This document shows positions 20,931-31,916 of a stretch of 64,000 nucleotides of DNA, in pieces; the stretch's first letter is position 1; every line of letters begins with the position of its first letter. The notes under the pieces are model-generated. The model was not told where the DNA came from, did not search any database, and saw only the letters and a list, made by a program, of their open reading frames with translations. Both the position numbers and the translations under genes were made by a program. This DNA comes from Nageia nagi (Eukaryota; Pinophyta): positions 37,820,001 to 37,884,000 of the forward strand of contig JBITNC010000002.1 in assembly GCA_050084985.1 (NCBI GenBank), given 5' to 3'.

Positions 20931-21336
20931 ATTGTATTGTGCTTGATCTTCATCTAAAATTTCATTTTAATGATTTATTTGAACAATGGGTGGGTGTGAA
21001 TGATTATGGTCAATTATCCTTGGGAGTATTCTTATTTTTCTTGGAATATCTATGCTTTTGTGTATTATTTAATATTCTTCTTTATATGAGAAACAATCAT
21101 TCAAATACTTAATATATATATATATATATATATATTGTATTGTATTGTGCTTGATCTTGATCTAGAATTTCATTTTAATGATTTATTTGAAAATTGGGTG
21201 GGTGTGAGTGATTATAGTCAATTATCTTTGGAAGTAATCTTATTTTTATTGGAATATCTATGCTTTTGTGTGTTGTTTAATATTTATCTTTATATAAGAA
21301 ACAATAATTCAATTACTTAATATATGTGTGTGTGTG
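20931..21336. repeat. Tandem duplication of ~190 bp split by a TA microsatellite
   Basis: Copy 1 (about 20,931-21,110) and copy 2 (about 21,136-21,322) are clearly similar, from GTATTGTGCTTGATCTT to CAATTACTTAATATA. A TA run lies between them (21,112-21,135) and a short TG run follows copy 2. Both copies are open in the same frame for about 59 codons, with 47 matching residues by my count. Most base changes alter the residue, so this is not evidence of selection on a protein. Confidence 0.85.
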
Positions 21337-22770
21337 TTAATATTGGGGGTGGTTTTGAAAGACCCCCAATGCCTTTTACATAGATAATAGTTTTGAAAAT
21401 ATTCCTCTACCTCCCCAGGGCATGAACAAGAGAGTCCCTCAACCTAGAGAAGGCTTTAACACTTTCAGAACATGGAAAAATTATTACATTTCTGACCAAT
21501 TTAAAAATCTTAAAATAGGTAATAAAACCTTGTACATTTCCATTCAGTTATTCTAAATCCTAAAAAGGATTTGAAAATTTAAACTTCATGCTTAGAAAGA
21601 TCTTGTAGTTGAGCCTTGGAAGGTGGATTCTGAAACCATGGTTTTCATAAAACCACTATTTGGATAAGCCAAGACAATACCGGTTGAAGCTTTCTTGAGT
21701 CCAATGAATAGGGCCCTTCTCCATTGAATAGGATAATACTGAAACCTCCTCCACAAAACCTAGGTCAACCATCAACTAAGATCCCTTGCCTTCTAAACCC
21801 AAACCACTCCCTTCCACCTCTGTTTGGGCGCTACCAGGGTCATCTTCCAAAAAGGAGTCTAAAGTATCCTCTCTACTTGGACCACCATCGCTACCTGAAC
21901 CATCTCTGCCTTCTTCAACAAACCCATCTCAGCCTTTGTAAATCTTACTAGACTGAGTCACAACTATTTCCCTTGGAACCAACCAAAACCTAATACACAC
22001 ACACACACACACATAGTTCTTATAGGCTAAATATCATAGAAGATGAGACTCATTTTCTCTTTTTTTTATCCATTCTACAAAGTCATGAGAGAAAGTTACA
22101 AAGGTATTTGTGATTATAACTTAATGCATGAATTCTTTAACCAAAATCATCAAAATAAGTCTGGCAATTTTAATATACAACTTAATTACATGAAAAAAAA
22201 TCATTCAGTTACTTAATTGATATATTTTCTTTTCTTGTCTAGACAAATTTTGATCGGTCCTACAAGCCTTTAGGTTTAAAAGGATGACAAAACACACACA
22301 CACACACACACACACACATGCAATTGGATTGAATTCATAGAAGCCCACACTCAAACAATGAAAAGTATAATTTACAAAGGGTAAGGGAAACTAACCTTTT
22401 GGGCTCATGTGCTAAACTTCAAAATAAATACTTAAATAGGCAAGAAGGGTTGATGCCAAAACATTTGAGGTATGTTTTCTCAACCTTCATTATAAATACA
22501 TAATTATAGACTTAGATGCTTTATTTCTATCAAATTGAGTCTGAATAGTTAAATCTTATATATTTATATAATGTTGCTTGAGCTACACTAATTTATTTCA
22601 TTGTTGTAGGAAACAAAAGGAAATGACTTTTAAAAGAAAATAACATTGACATAACTTTTCTAACCTAGATGATCTTATTCGGTAACATAAGACATGTTAC
22701 ATAATTTTAGTAAGTTTAGATCTTCCTAATACGAGTGTTGTTTCTTCCTTCTAACAACTTTCATTTGTGC
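21337..22770. other. No recognisable gene; two AC microsatellites
   Basis: AC runs are at 21,995-22,013 and 22,292-22,318. The proline-rich open frame at 21,724-21,951 has no recognised domain. Nothing else supported. Confidence 0.45.
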
Positions 22771-22782
22771 CACATTAATCAA

Positions 22783-22910
22783 TACTTTTCTTTGAGAATT
22801 TGCTCCTCTGATATTAGAACTTATCGATTCTTGACTACTTTGTTGATTAGTACTTTTCTTTTAAAAATTTGCTCCTTTGATATAAGAACCTATCAATTCT
22901 TGACTATTTT
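22783..22910. repeat. 68-bp tandem duplication
   Basis: TACTTTTCTTT...TTGCTCCT...TATCGATTCTTGACTA occurs twice, starting at 22,783 and 22,851, with a few differences. The rest of the stretch to the phosphatase promoter has a poly-A run near 23,360 and no recognised gene. Confidence 0.8.
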
Positions 22911-23610
22911 GCTTGAGAGGTGGTTTACTCATTCATATTATATATGTATGTGACTATCAACCAATAGGATATCGATAAGATGGTATCATTTGAATATATT
23001 AGTACCAAATTATCAACTCTATTATTTGATAATTTAATATTTGACTTTGTAAATTCCTAATGTATGAATACATGTTATGCATTACTTTACAAACTCTTTA
23101 TCTCTTCTTACCTTGTCTCAATATTTTTTGTTCCTCAATAGTATAAAGCATTTCCTTTACTTCTTAATCATCATGCGAGAGGAGTTGGAGAGGCAAGTGA
23201 GTGTTAAAACTCTCAAGTTGAAAGAAAGAGGCTCGAGGTTCCAATCTTTCCTCTTTCACATATTGTGGATATGTTTAATCTAATCAATGGTTTCTAGGTA
23301 ATATGAATGTGGCCAAATGCACCTTCCGAACAACTTTAATGAAAGATAATTTTTAACAACAAAAAAAAAAAAAAAAAACTTCCTTAGACAAAGTTTGTAA
23401 TTCATTTAAATATGAAAATTATAATAAATTTTCTTCTAGAATGTTACCAACACCAATCAAAGATTTGGAATCCCTCACCCTAGTCCAATTTAAGGTAGGA
23501 TTGATATTTTAATACTTTTAAATCTGATTGTTTGTTAAACAAACACCACTTGACCGGAATCCCAACGAAATTTAGAAACTAGCAAATTTCCCGGAGTGGG
23601 CCTTTGACTC

Positions 23611-23822
23611 TGCTGACGTGGATCTCAATATCCTGTCTGGGCAAGAATCGACCATGCTGACGTGGACATTAAAATACTGTTCCAAGATGGCAATTACAGC
23701 CTGGCATCTACACACGGTCCAGACGCGTATTTCGGGGTCAACAAATCATGGAGACATCAAACCTCAACGCCACGTCAGACAACCATGGCCGGAACCCGTC
23801 GAAATCAGAACGCCACGTCAGA
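23611..23822 (+). promoter_or_regulatory. Four TGACGTGG/CCACGTCA boxes upstream of the PP2C gene
   Basis: TGCTGACGTGGA occurs twice (23,611-23,622 and 23,655-23,666). AACGCCACGTCAGA, its inverse core, also occurs twice (23,766-23,779 and 23,809-23,822), giving four ACGT-core boxes within 212 bp as two direct pairs facing each other. TGACGTGG is a known G-box/C-box hybrid recognised by plant bZIP factors. The boxes lie in a CpG-rich stretch upstream of a possible TATA box. Confidence 0.65.
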
Positions 23823-23888
23823 AGGGATAATAGTTCGAAACCGTCACACTGCTGTCGCCATTAAGGATACGCGTGTGGAGCCCACCAC

Positions 23889-23895
23889 TATATTT
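23889..23895 (+). promoter_or_regulatory. Possible TATA box of the PP2C gene
   Basis: TATATTT lies in the CpG-rich promoter about 70 bp downstream of the last ACGT box, implying a start near 23,920. The start codon is at 26,539, so a long 5' UTR with at least one intron is expected. A possible acceptor is TATACAG at 26,381-26,387; the donor is undetermined. Confidence 0.4.
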
Positions 23896-25500
23896 TTCTT
23901 CAATCTCGCGACGGGTGGAACGACGTCCGCCGTCGGATCGCCACGCGTGCTGTGGGGAGCTCTGTTGGGAACAGCTGGAGGCCTGCGGCCAATCCGTTTC
24001 GTTGGTCGAGGACGAGGCCGACGGACGGTCAGGATTGGCGCTGCTCAGGCAGAAATTGCGTGCAAGATAACTGTGAGCGGAGGGGTTCGATCGCTGGGGC
24101 GATAAGTCCGTTGAAGTATAGTGTATACGAGGGTTTTAAATTTGGATGGATTTTGTGTTTTTGACGGCATTCATATCTGTATTTGAATTTAGGCCTTCGG
24201 TTTGAGGAAGTATTGCTTGTGTTTTCTGTTTTTCGCTGCGTGGAGTTGAAGTTTTTCGAGTATTTTGCAGTTTTTTGAAGCCGACGTTTTGAAGTTTTTG
24301 TGCTGTTTACAAGTTTTGGCCAGTGTATGAACGTATTTGGAGATTTTGGTGGTGATATAGCCATTTGGGTTTATAGATGAATTTGAAGGTGTATTGGTGT
24401 TTCTGACGGCCGTTTGAAAGGCGTTTCAAGCTTCTAGTGGTGATTTGGGGTCAAATTTGAGCTTCTGGGGTTCTTTTAGAGTAGTCTTCAAGCTTTCGTG
24501 GCGATTTGGAGCAGTTTGAAGTTTTCGCTTGTGATTGGAGCTGTATTTTTTGAGGTATTTAGTGTTTTCTGTTGATATTCATGTATTCTTAGTTCCTCGC
24601 AACTTTTCGTCATCATTTTGGAGCATCCTCGGAGTCTTTATCGTAGTCAATCGGAGAAATTAAAAGTCTTTATCGGTATTTTGAGGGCTTTCTAGATTTT
24701 GAGTTGTAGCTTTGAGCTATTTTTAACTCTGGTGCTGATATCCGGCGATTTTCAGTTTTCTAGCTCTCTTTTCAATGCGATCAGTTTTTTACCGCATTTT
24801 AGAGCAGATTTATCGTTTTCAGCTCTCAATCGGTCATTTTCAGGGTCTGGCAGTCGGATATTGTGGAGTCCATACAAATAATTTTTTCCATGGCAAATTT
24901 TACTTTACGTGAAAAATAATTTAATGAAACAAAATACATTCGAATATGCACCTCCGAGTGTTAATTAATGCATTTGTTGAAAAAGTCGCAGCTTGTAGCT
25001 GTTGACAGCATTGCATTGTTTACAAATTGAAATCGTCTTAGCCGCAATAATGAAAGTGGTGGTAACGAATTCAAATTATTTGACTATTTCAATCTTTTGA
25101 CTGAAGAATCTTTAAATTTCGCCTTCGAAAACCTTCTAGTAGTCACACCTTCATACCTGATTTTGATCAAGGTACGAATTATTCAATGCTACTGTAGAGA
25201 ATAATTACTTTGTCTAGAATATGTCTCATTGTCTTAACTTTCTTTATACTGGAGAAGTTTCTTAGATCTGAAATAAAATCCTATGTAGTCCTGGGTCATA
25301 TGCTTTTTGACTATGGCCTTTCTAGTTGCAATGAGGGATACGTGAACATAGGTCGGGTTCTTGCTAATGTCTCTTTTAGAATACAATCTCTTTGGCAAGT
25401 CTCCATTTCAGATGTAGGTTATGTTGCTTGGCAATTATTAACTGGTATAAGCCACATTTTCTTGTACAGTTTGATAATAGGGCATCCGTTTTGTAAATTT

Positions 25501-25656
25501 TGATAATTTAGGAATCGCATTCTCTCAATCGACGATCGTGAGGTATTTTCTCTCAAGCTGCTTATGAGAAGGAATTTTTGATAATTTAGGAATCGCATTC
25601 TCTCAATCGACGATCGTGAGGTATTTTCTCTCAAGCTGCTTATGAGAAGGAATTTT
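25501..25656. repeat. Perfect 78-bp tandem duplication in the PP2C 5' region
   Basis: Two identical 78-bp copies, 25,501-25,578 and 25,579-25,656, followed by the first eight bases of a third. Each copy contains the palindrome ACGATCGT. The lack of differences means the duplication is recent. It lies within the presumed 5' UTR intron. Confidence 0.95.
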
Positions 25657-26494
25657 TGATAATTAACAGCATATTAAGTTACTAAGATTCCTGTCATTTT
25701 ATTTTTAGCTTCAATGATTACAGTCATACTTTCTTGTATTCCCTTCTTATATGTAATTTATTTTTTCATCACGGCAAAGTTCAAGCTTAAAGGAAGAAAG
25801 TTTTCCACTTTTCCCATTACAGTGAAGGGATTGAATTTTTCATTTGTAAAACATACAGCAGCCAGCTTCAATCGCTGTTAATCTGTACTAGGGAAAAATA
25901 AACCTTGTATTTCTTCCTATTCAGAGGGAGATTTATTGGCTATCTGACTTTCTTTTTTTATAGACTGCTAGCATCATTGGAAACATAAACCTTGAATTTT
26001 CATGTGAGCATTTAAGATTGAGGTGTCTTTCCATTTCTTCATAGGCAGGGGGAGATTCATCTGTGATTGCCCTTTTTTGTAGAATGGTTGTGTTAATTAG
26101 AGCAATCTAATTTAATTAGGATCTTAGGACATTTTCTGGTTAATGTTTTAGCTTGGAAAATTTCAAAATTTATTTTCTGATTGAAAATTTGACATTAAAA
26201 TTTCCGGTTTCTCATTCAGATTGGAAATTTGACATTAAAATTTTCTGGTTAATGTTTTTTTATTGGATACCAATCTGAATAAATTGCTCTGATTTATAAT
26301 ATTAGGACCAGCATTTTCACATTATAAGTACACTGGATAGTGCTACGTTGAACCCCGTTTCATCCTTTTTGCACTTTTTCTATACAGAAAATATAAAGGC
26401 TTTTGACCCTAAGCGAGGGAGCGGAGATTGTAGATTTATGTTTTGCCTTGTGATTTGATTTTTGGAGCACAATTCTAAGGATTTTGTAAAAGTT

Positions 26495-26542
26495 ATGATT
26501 TGGAAGCTGTCAGAAGAAGAAAATTGCAAGGAAGGATCATGA
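26495..26542 (+). promoter_or_regulatory. uORF overlapping the PP2C start codon
   Basis: An ATG at 26,495 opens a 15-codon frame ([15 protein letters not shown]) whose TGA (26,540-26,542) overlaps the main ATG (26,539-26,541) as ATGA. It is in a different frame from the main protein. Ribosomes translating it would end exactly on the main start, allowing repression or reinitiation. Whether it is in the mature mRNA depends on the undetermined 5' UTR structure. Confidence 0.6.
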
Positions 26543-29500
26543 GTTATCTCAGTACTGTCTTCTCCATGAGGGACACAAAACTTGACAGTGCTCCTGTCAG
26601 TGGTTCAGGCCTCAGGTTTGTTCTCTTTCAACTTAAATTGAGTAGAATTTTCAGAGACTTTAATTTTTTGATATGCAAGTTCTTCAATGGAATTAACTTT
26701 CATGCAGCAGTTTTATATCTCTACATATACTTGGATTCTAAAGAATTGTAGATGAAAGTTTATAGGAGTATCAGAATTGTTCTTTGAACTTCATTGAACA
26801 AACGATGATCTGAAATACGAGAGAGATTCTTAGAACATAATACTTGTCAGACTTTACAAAAACTAACTTCTTCTAATATCTAGCCTGCAATTTGGTTGGA
26901 AAATAATAACCCTTGATGTCAAATGACTTATATTCTAAACATAGATTGTTAAAGAAAACATGCATCTAGATGTAGAAAGCATATTCTATACAAAATAGTT
27001 GTCCACTTTGTTCAATAAACTTGTCTTCACAGCGAAAATTCTATAGAGAATTAGTATAAGTATTGAGTGTGTATTAGCCCTAAGCAAAAAGTTATTCGGA
27101 GTTATGCATTGGGTGTGATTTTGTTGGTTTGGGTACAGTTAGGCACATTCAATGCTTCAAGCATCAATCTTGTAATTGGTGCTGAGATAGATGCAGGCTT
27201 GTTTTGATCTTTTCATGCCATTGTTGGGTGTGATTGTGTTTAACTAGGTATGGTTAGATAAGGACTTCCTTGTTTTGGACATCTCATGCCATCGTCGTGC
27301 AGAACTATGGGACACTAAACTTTTATATCTTTGACTTTCAAACAATGTCATAAACCGAACAGTTCACTTTAAAGATTTTTCTCATAACAAGATGTAAATG
27401 ATTAATTTGTAACTTTTTCTTTTCTTTTTTTTGAGTATTTAGGTGTCCTGTAGAAGAAAGTTCAATTGTGATGTATGTGTGTAGCATGTTTTATAGATGT
27501 CAGTAATCAGATACGTGAATCAAATTAGAGGAGGTGGTCATTTTGTCAGATGCATATGAAACATAAGTCTACGTACCCTTGTCATGGACAAAACATTAAA
27601 TATACGTGCGTAACATTAGATAATTTTGCATATATGTTTGGTTATATGCCATTGCTATAGAATAATGCACCAAGGGTTTTCTGTGGACATTAACATGCAT
27701 TCTGTGTGCCTTGGGCAGTGAGGATCGTAAGTTCAGCTATGGATATGCAAGTTCACCTGGAAAAAGATCTTCAATGGAAGATTTCTTTGATACACAGATT
27801 TGTGGTGTTGATGGTCAGTTAGTTGGCTTATTTGGAGTATTTGATGGTATGAACTTGGAAATGTTATGTTTTTTGTACAATTTTTACATGCCCTGTCCTA
27901 CTTCATTTCATGCAGAGTGTGGCAACATATTTTTGGTAGAATTTTTACATGCTCTGTCCAATATGTTTTAGGCCATGGTGGATCTCGAGCAGCAGAATAT
28001 GTGAAGCAATATCTGTTTCTTAATTTGAGAAACCATCCAAAATTTATCAGTGATACAAAGTTGGCAATAGGTAAAGCTTCCAGTTACATATAAAAACACA
28101 AGCCTGAAACATTTTACTTTTAATACTTCTGTTTATTTTCATGTTTAATAATTATTCTTTGTTTGAAATTGTGCAGCTGATGCTTACAAGCAAACTGATT
28201 CCGATTTTCTGAAGGTAGAGAATAATCAACACAGAGATGCTGGCTCAACTGCATCGACTGCTGTTCTTGTTGGGAATAGATTGCTGGTAGCTAATGTTGG
28301 TGACTCTCGAGCTGTTGTTTGCAGGGATGGCAAAGGTAACTTCAATCCATGTAGCCATTTTCTTTGGAGGAATATATTAGACTGAAATAATAAATTTGAT
28401 CTCTGCTAATTTCTTATGTTAAGAGAATAAGTTAAAATTCCTTTTCACCTTTTGAAAAATCCTTCAGTTAATTACTGTACATTTCATGCCTTTTTATATC
28501 ATCCTTTTGTCTTTGCTCTTTATTTTTGTCTTTATGTTTTACTTATTCACTAGATACTAGCTAGAACCTAGAAGGAAATTTTTTTTGATGTAGACAAAAA
28601 CTACAAATATGGAGTCTGATGTGGCAGCTTTGGGAGTAATTTGTATAAGATTAAGGCAATTGATAAATTATCATATGTAATGTTTCTGATGTGAGAACAA
28701 TTACTAAAAGAAGTTATCTGATATTCCTTGTTGACAATGTATTTTTCCCAGTTAAAATTTTCTATTTTTTACATGCTTTCCCCATCAGTGGCCTGTTCCT
28801 TCCCTAAGTTTAGCATTTATTTATGTGGATTTTGTTATTAAGTAATAGCTTGCCACAACAGACAAACTCGGCAAACGAGATCCTCCTTTTACTAAGACGT
28901 CTTGTGCTGATGTTAGTGGTGACAAATAAAGTTTTGGTGGGTGAAACAAAAGTGCATTTACGAATTTCACTGGTAGAAATGAGTTTTGAATTCTGTCTGT
29001 TCGTTCTGCATATCTACAATATGTTCCAATTCCTATCTGTTTCACTTTTAGATACCATTTCTCCTGTTTTTATGCCTGTAGGTGTATCATTGATGTTCTT
29101 TAGATTGTTTGGTAAACTTTTTGACACCATCCTGCATATGCATTCTTACTTTATGAAAGGAGTACAGCGTGAAATCTGTATCCTTACCCATCTTAATAAT
29201 ATTTTGTTACTCATCTGCTTCTATATTGTTTTCATTTTGAAATATTAATAATCAATGCGGAGATGCTGGCTCAACTGCATCTTTGTCTAAATTGTAAACA
29301 TTTCTTGGTAACAGCTGTTGCTCTTTCGAGGGACCATAAACCAAATCAAAGCGATGAGCGACAACGAATAGAGGATGCTGGAGGATTTGTCATGTGGGCT
29401 GGTAATTATAGAAACGTACCAATTTAACTTGAATATTCTGTAGGAAAGTATTATGTTTGTTTTGTCGGTTCAAGGATAAATTATTATAACTTATCCTATA

Positions 29501-31615
29501 TACAAGAAAGCTTAATTGCAGAATTTAAATAAACACAGGTACGTGGCGGGTTGGTGGTGTACTTGCTGTCTCACGAGCATTTGGTGATAGGCTTTTGAAG
29601 CAGTATGTTGTAGCTGAACCAGAAATTCAGGTATAACCAGGTTAAATTTTGACATAAATGTATGTCCTTTTTTTATTGTTTTATCTATTTGCAAGAAATT
29701 GAATACTGTTAACAATGAAACAAATTTTATTATGTAAGCTTCAATTTTATTTTTGAATTAAGATATAAATGGATTCAACATTGACAGACAAATATTTTGT
29801 TTTGGAATTGGTTTCTTTCCCATATTGTGTGTAACAGATGAGAAAGAAACCTTATAATGTTATGCATTTGATTTGAGTATTCAAATTATAGCCCAAACCT
29901 TTGTAATATGATTTATGCTCTTACACTTCTACGTCTCTATTGTCTGGGGTCATGGTGTTATTTTCTGTAAATTTCACTAGCGCCCCCAAGTATCATGAAA
30001 TTAGAAGTGCCAACAGAATATAGCCGAAGGCCCTAATGTGTTCATATGTTTTCTAAAGGAGTCGCATATTTGCTAGTTGAGTCATTACCCTTGAACAATT
30101 AACTTTGATTTTTATAAAGCTAGTCTTTGGATCAGTTTGACTTATCTGTCAATTTCACATAGCATTCCAAGTATTCTTGAAATTAGAAATGGCAAGCGAA
30201 TATAGCCAAAGGTCCCAATGGAGCAATGCAGTTGTATATGTTTCCTGAATGAGCCTTGTATTCTCCAGTTGAAATTAGAAATTGGAGCAATGCATTATGC
30301 GATTGTATGTTAGCTGAATGAGCCGTACATCCTTCAGTTGAACCATTGCCTCGTACAATTAGCTTTTGATTTTTGTGGCTAGTCTTTGGGCTTGTTGACT
30401 TTTCTATGGGATTGGGCCTTTTCCAATGAGCTTCGCTAAAATGGTTCAGTATGAAAATTAAACAAATTTTAATAAATAGTTGTGCAAAACATTTTAAATG
30501 AGTGGTTAGCTTGAATGAACATATTTACATCTAGTTGGAGAATTCCACAACAATATTAGTTAGCTTCATAACATATTAAGTGGTTAATGTTTTCCATTAA
30601 TGGTTAACAAATAGGATTGGTAGCATTTACATCGATAAAATTTGGTATAAAGTTCACAGTAGTAACTATAAGAGAATTCCATTGTGGTAAGTTGGGATGT
30701 TCGCAAATTTACCAGATTTTCATGTTAGGGATATTTCATAGAGACATCTATGGACAGTGATTCTAAATCGTATACCTGAGTTCAACAAATATTTGGTTTT
30801 GATTTGCTTGTCATCATTAATGTGGAGAACAGCACGTCCAAAAGATGCCAAGAAAATTTGTTATTCAAATAGAATCGATCTCATGTTGAACATTGATGAT
30901 CTGAATATTATCATGTCTTTCTACCATTCATAAAGAGTTATGTTATCAATAGCAATTAGCATCCATCTTACATAGCGAATCAAGGCATATGGAGTACATG
31001 ATTATAGCAGTTACTAAAGTTGTGTCGTGTTATGATTGTCAACACTTAAAAGATGATTTGATTAAGAAAGTGACTGAAAAAGTCTTTTAGTGCATTTAAC
31101 TTCAAATCATTCTCTTCAAGACATTGATCTTGAGTGGCTTAGATTAGCTTTCGAAATTGATCAGGTTGTGGTTCTTATTTTTACATTGATTCTAAAAATG
31201 TCTCGGATAATAATACAAGTCAACTATTGTATGTTTTGAATTAGCAGGAAGAGGTCATTAGTGATGGTGTTGAATTTCTCATCCTTGCAAGCGATGGACT
31301 GTGGGATGTTGTTTCTAATCAGGTTCAGGAAACTTGTTTAATTTTATGGATATTATAAGGTTCAATAGGTTTTATTTGCTTAGATGGTTGTCTTCTATGG
31401 AGGAATGGTTATATCATTCATGCAGTAGAAACCCTTTTTAAATATGGACAAGTGTCTCATTTTCTTGCTGCTGTCATTACCCACAGGATGCAGTTGCTAT
31501 GGTTCAGCATATTGACGATCCAGAGTATGCTGCAAAGAGACTTACAGAAGAAGCATATCGGAAAGGCAGTGCGGATAATATTACTTGTGTTGTTGTACGC
31601 TTTCATCACAAGTAA
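26539..31615 (+). CDS. Protein phosphatase 2C, WIN2/PP2C59-like (8 coding exons, 281 aa)
   Basis: A Mg/Mn-dependent Ser/Thr phosphatase. Exons: 26,539-26,615; 27,719-27,846; 27,972-28,070; 28,177-28,335; 29,315-29,401; 29,539-29,630; 31,248-31,322; 31,487-31,615. All junctions have GT-AG ends and the sum, 846 nt, stays in frame. Motifs in order: KRSSMEDFF (E46, D47), FDGHGG (D68-G72), [57 protein letters not shown] (D230) and [12 protein letters not shown] (D269), so the metal-binding acidic residues are present. The N-terminus MSYLSTVFS and [11 protein letters not shown] place it with Arabidopsis PP2C59/WIN2 rather than the ABA co-receptor clade. It ends shortly after the catalytic core, without the short tail I recall in relatives. 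The start is the first ATG giving the family's N-terminus. Confidence 0.93.
29247..29281 (+). pseudogene. Partial exon-4 copy inside PP2C intron 4
   Basis: Thirty-five bases match exon 4 at 28,221-28,255 with three differences, all transitions, ending only 34 bp before exon 5. Translated, it reads [12 protein letters not shown] against [12 protein letters not shown]. No splice sites bound it, so it is not an extra exon but the remnant of an internal duplication. Confidence 0.85.
29971..30405. repeat. Degenerate tandem duplication in PP2C intron 6
   Basis: GAAATTAGAA marks units at 29,997, 30,179 and 30,271. The first step is 182 bp, the second 92 (a shortened unit). Shared words include CCAAGTAT, GAATATAGCC, GTTGA(A/G)(C/T)CATT and CTAGTCTTTGG. 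This accounts for part of the long intron 6 (1,617 bp). Confidence 0.75.
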
Positions 31616-31910
31616 TGTAGGCCTTGTGATTCTTCTGTAGTTGACCATCTGTTGTGATTAATGACGATTATATTCTTGTCTATAGAATGAATTATTGCTT
31701 TAGCATTGCATGTCTAATATGATTCCGGCCCTTATCCATTTGTATTGTGCATATTAGAGTAGATGTTTTGATCAATTTTTTTGATCATCTAGCTGATTTG
31801 GTTAACTACAGCCATTTGTTATCCACAAGGCAAGGCTTTGCATTTCATTGTCTATGTACTCTTGGTTAGAGTCCTCTGAATTGTGCAGAGATCGATTCTA
31901 TTCTTAATTA

Positions 31911-31916
31911 AATAAA
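31911..31916 (+). terminator. Candidate poly(A) signal of the PP2C gene
   Basis: AATAAA about 300 bp downstream of the stop codon, in AT-rich DNA. Plant poly(A) signals are loose, so this is only a candidate. Confidence 0.35.

Noticed and set aside
21724-21951. Proline-rich 75-codon frame, considered as a LINE gag piece
   Set aside because: No zinc knuckle, endonuclease or RT nearby, so the similarity could not be supported.
23662-24105. 147-codon open frame in the CpG-rich segment
   Set aside because: It overlaps the promoter and presumed 5' UTR of the PP2C gene, resembles no family, and is explained by GC content.
26539-31615. Assignment of the PP2C to the ABA co-receptor clade (ABI1/HAB1-like)
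   Set aside because: The N-terminus and [11 protein letters not shown] core match the WIN2/PP2C59-like group, and the sensor regions of the ABA clade are not recognisable.
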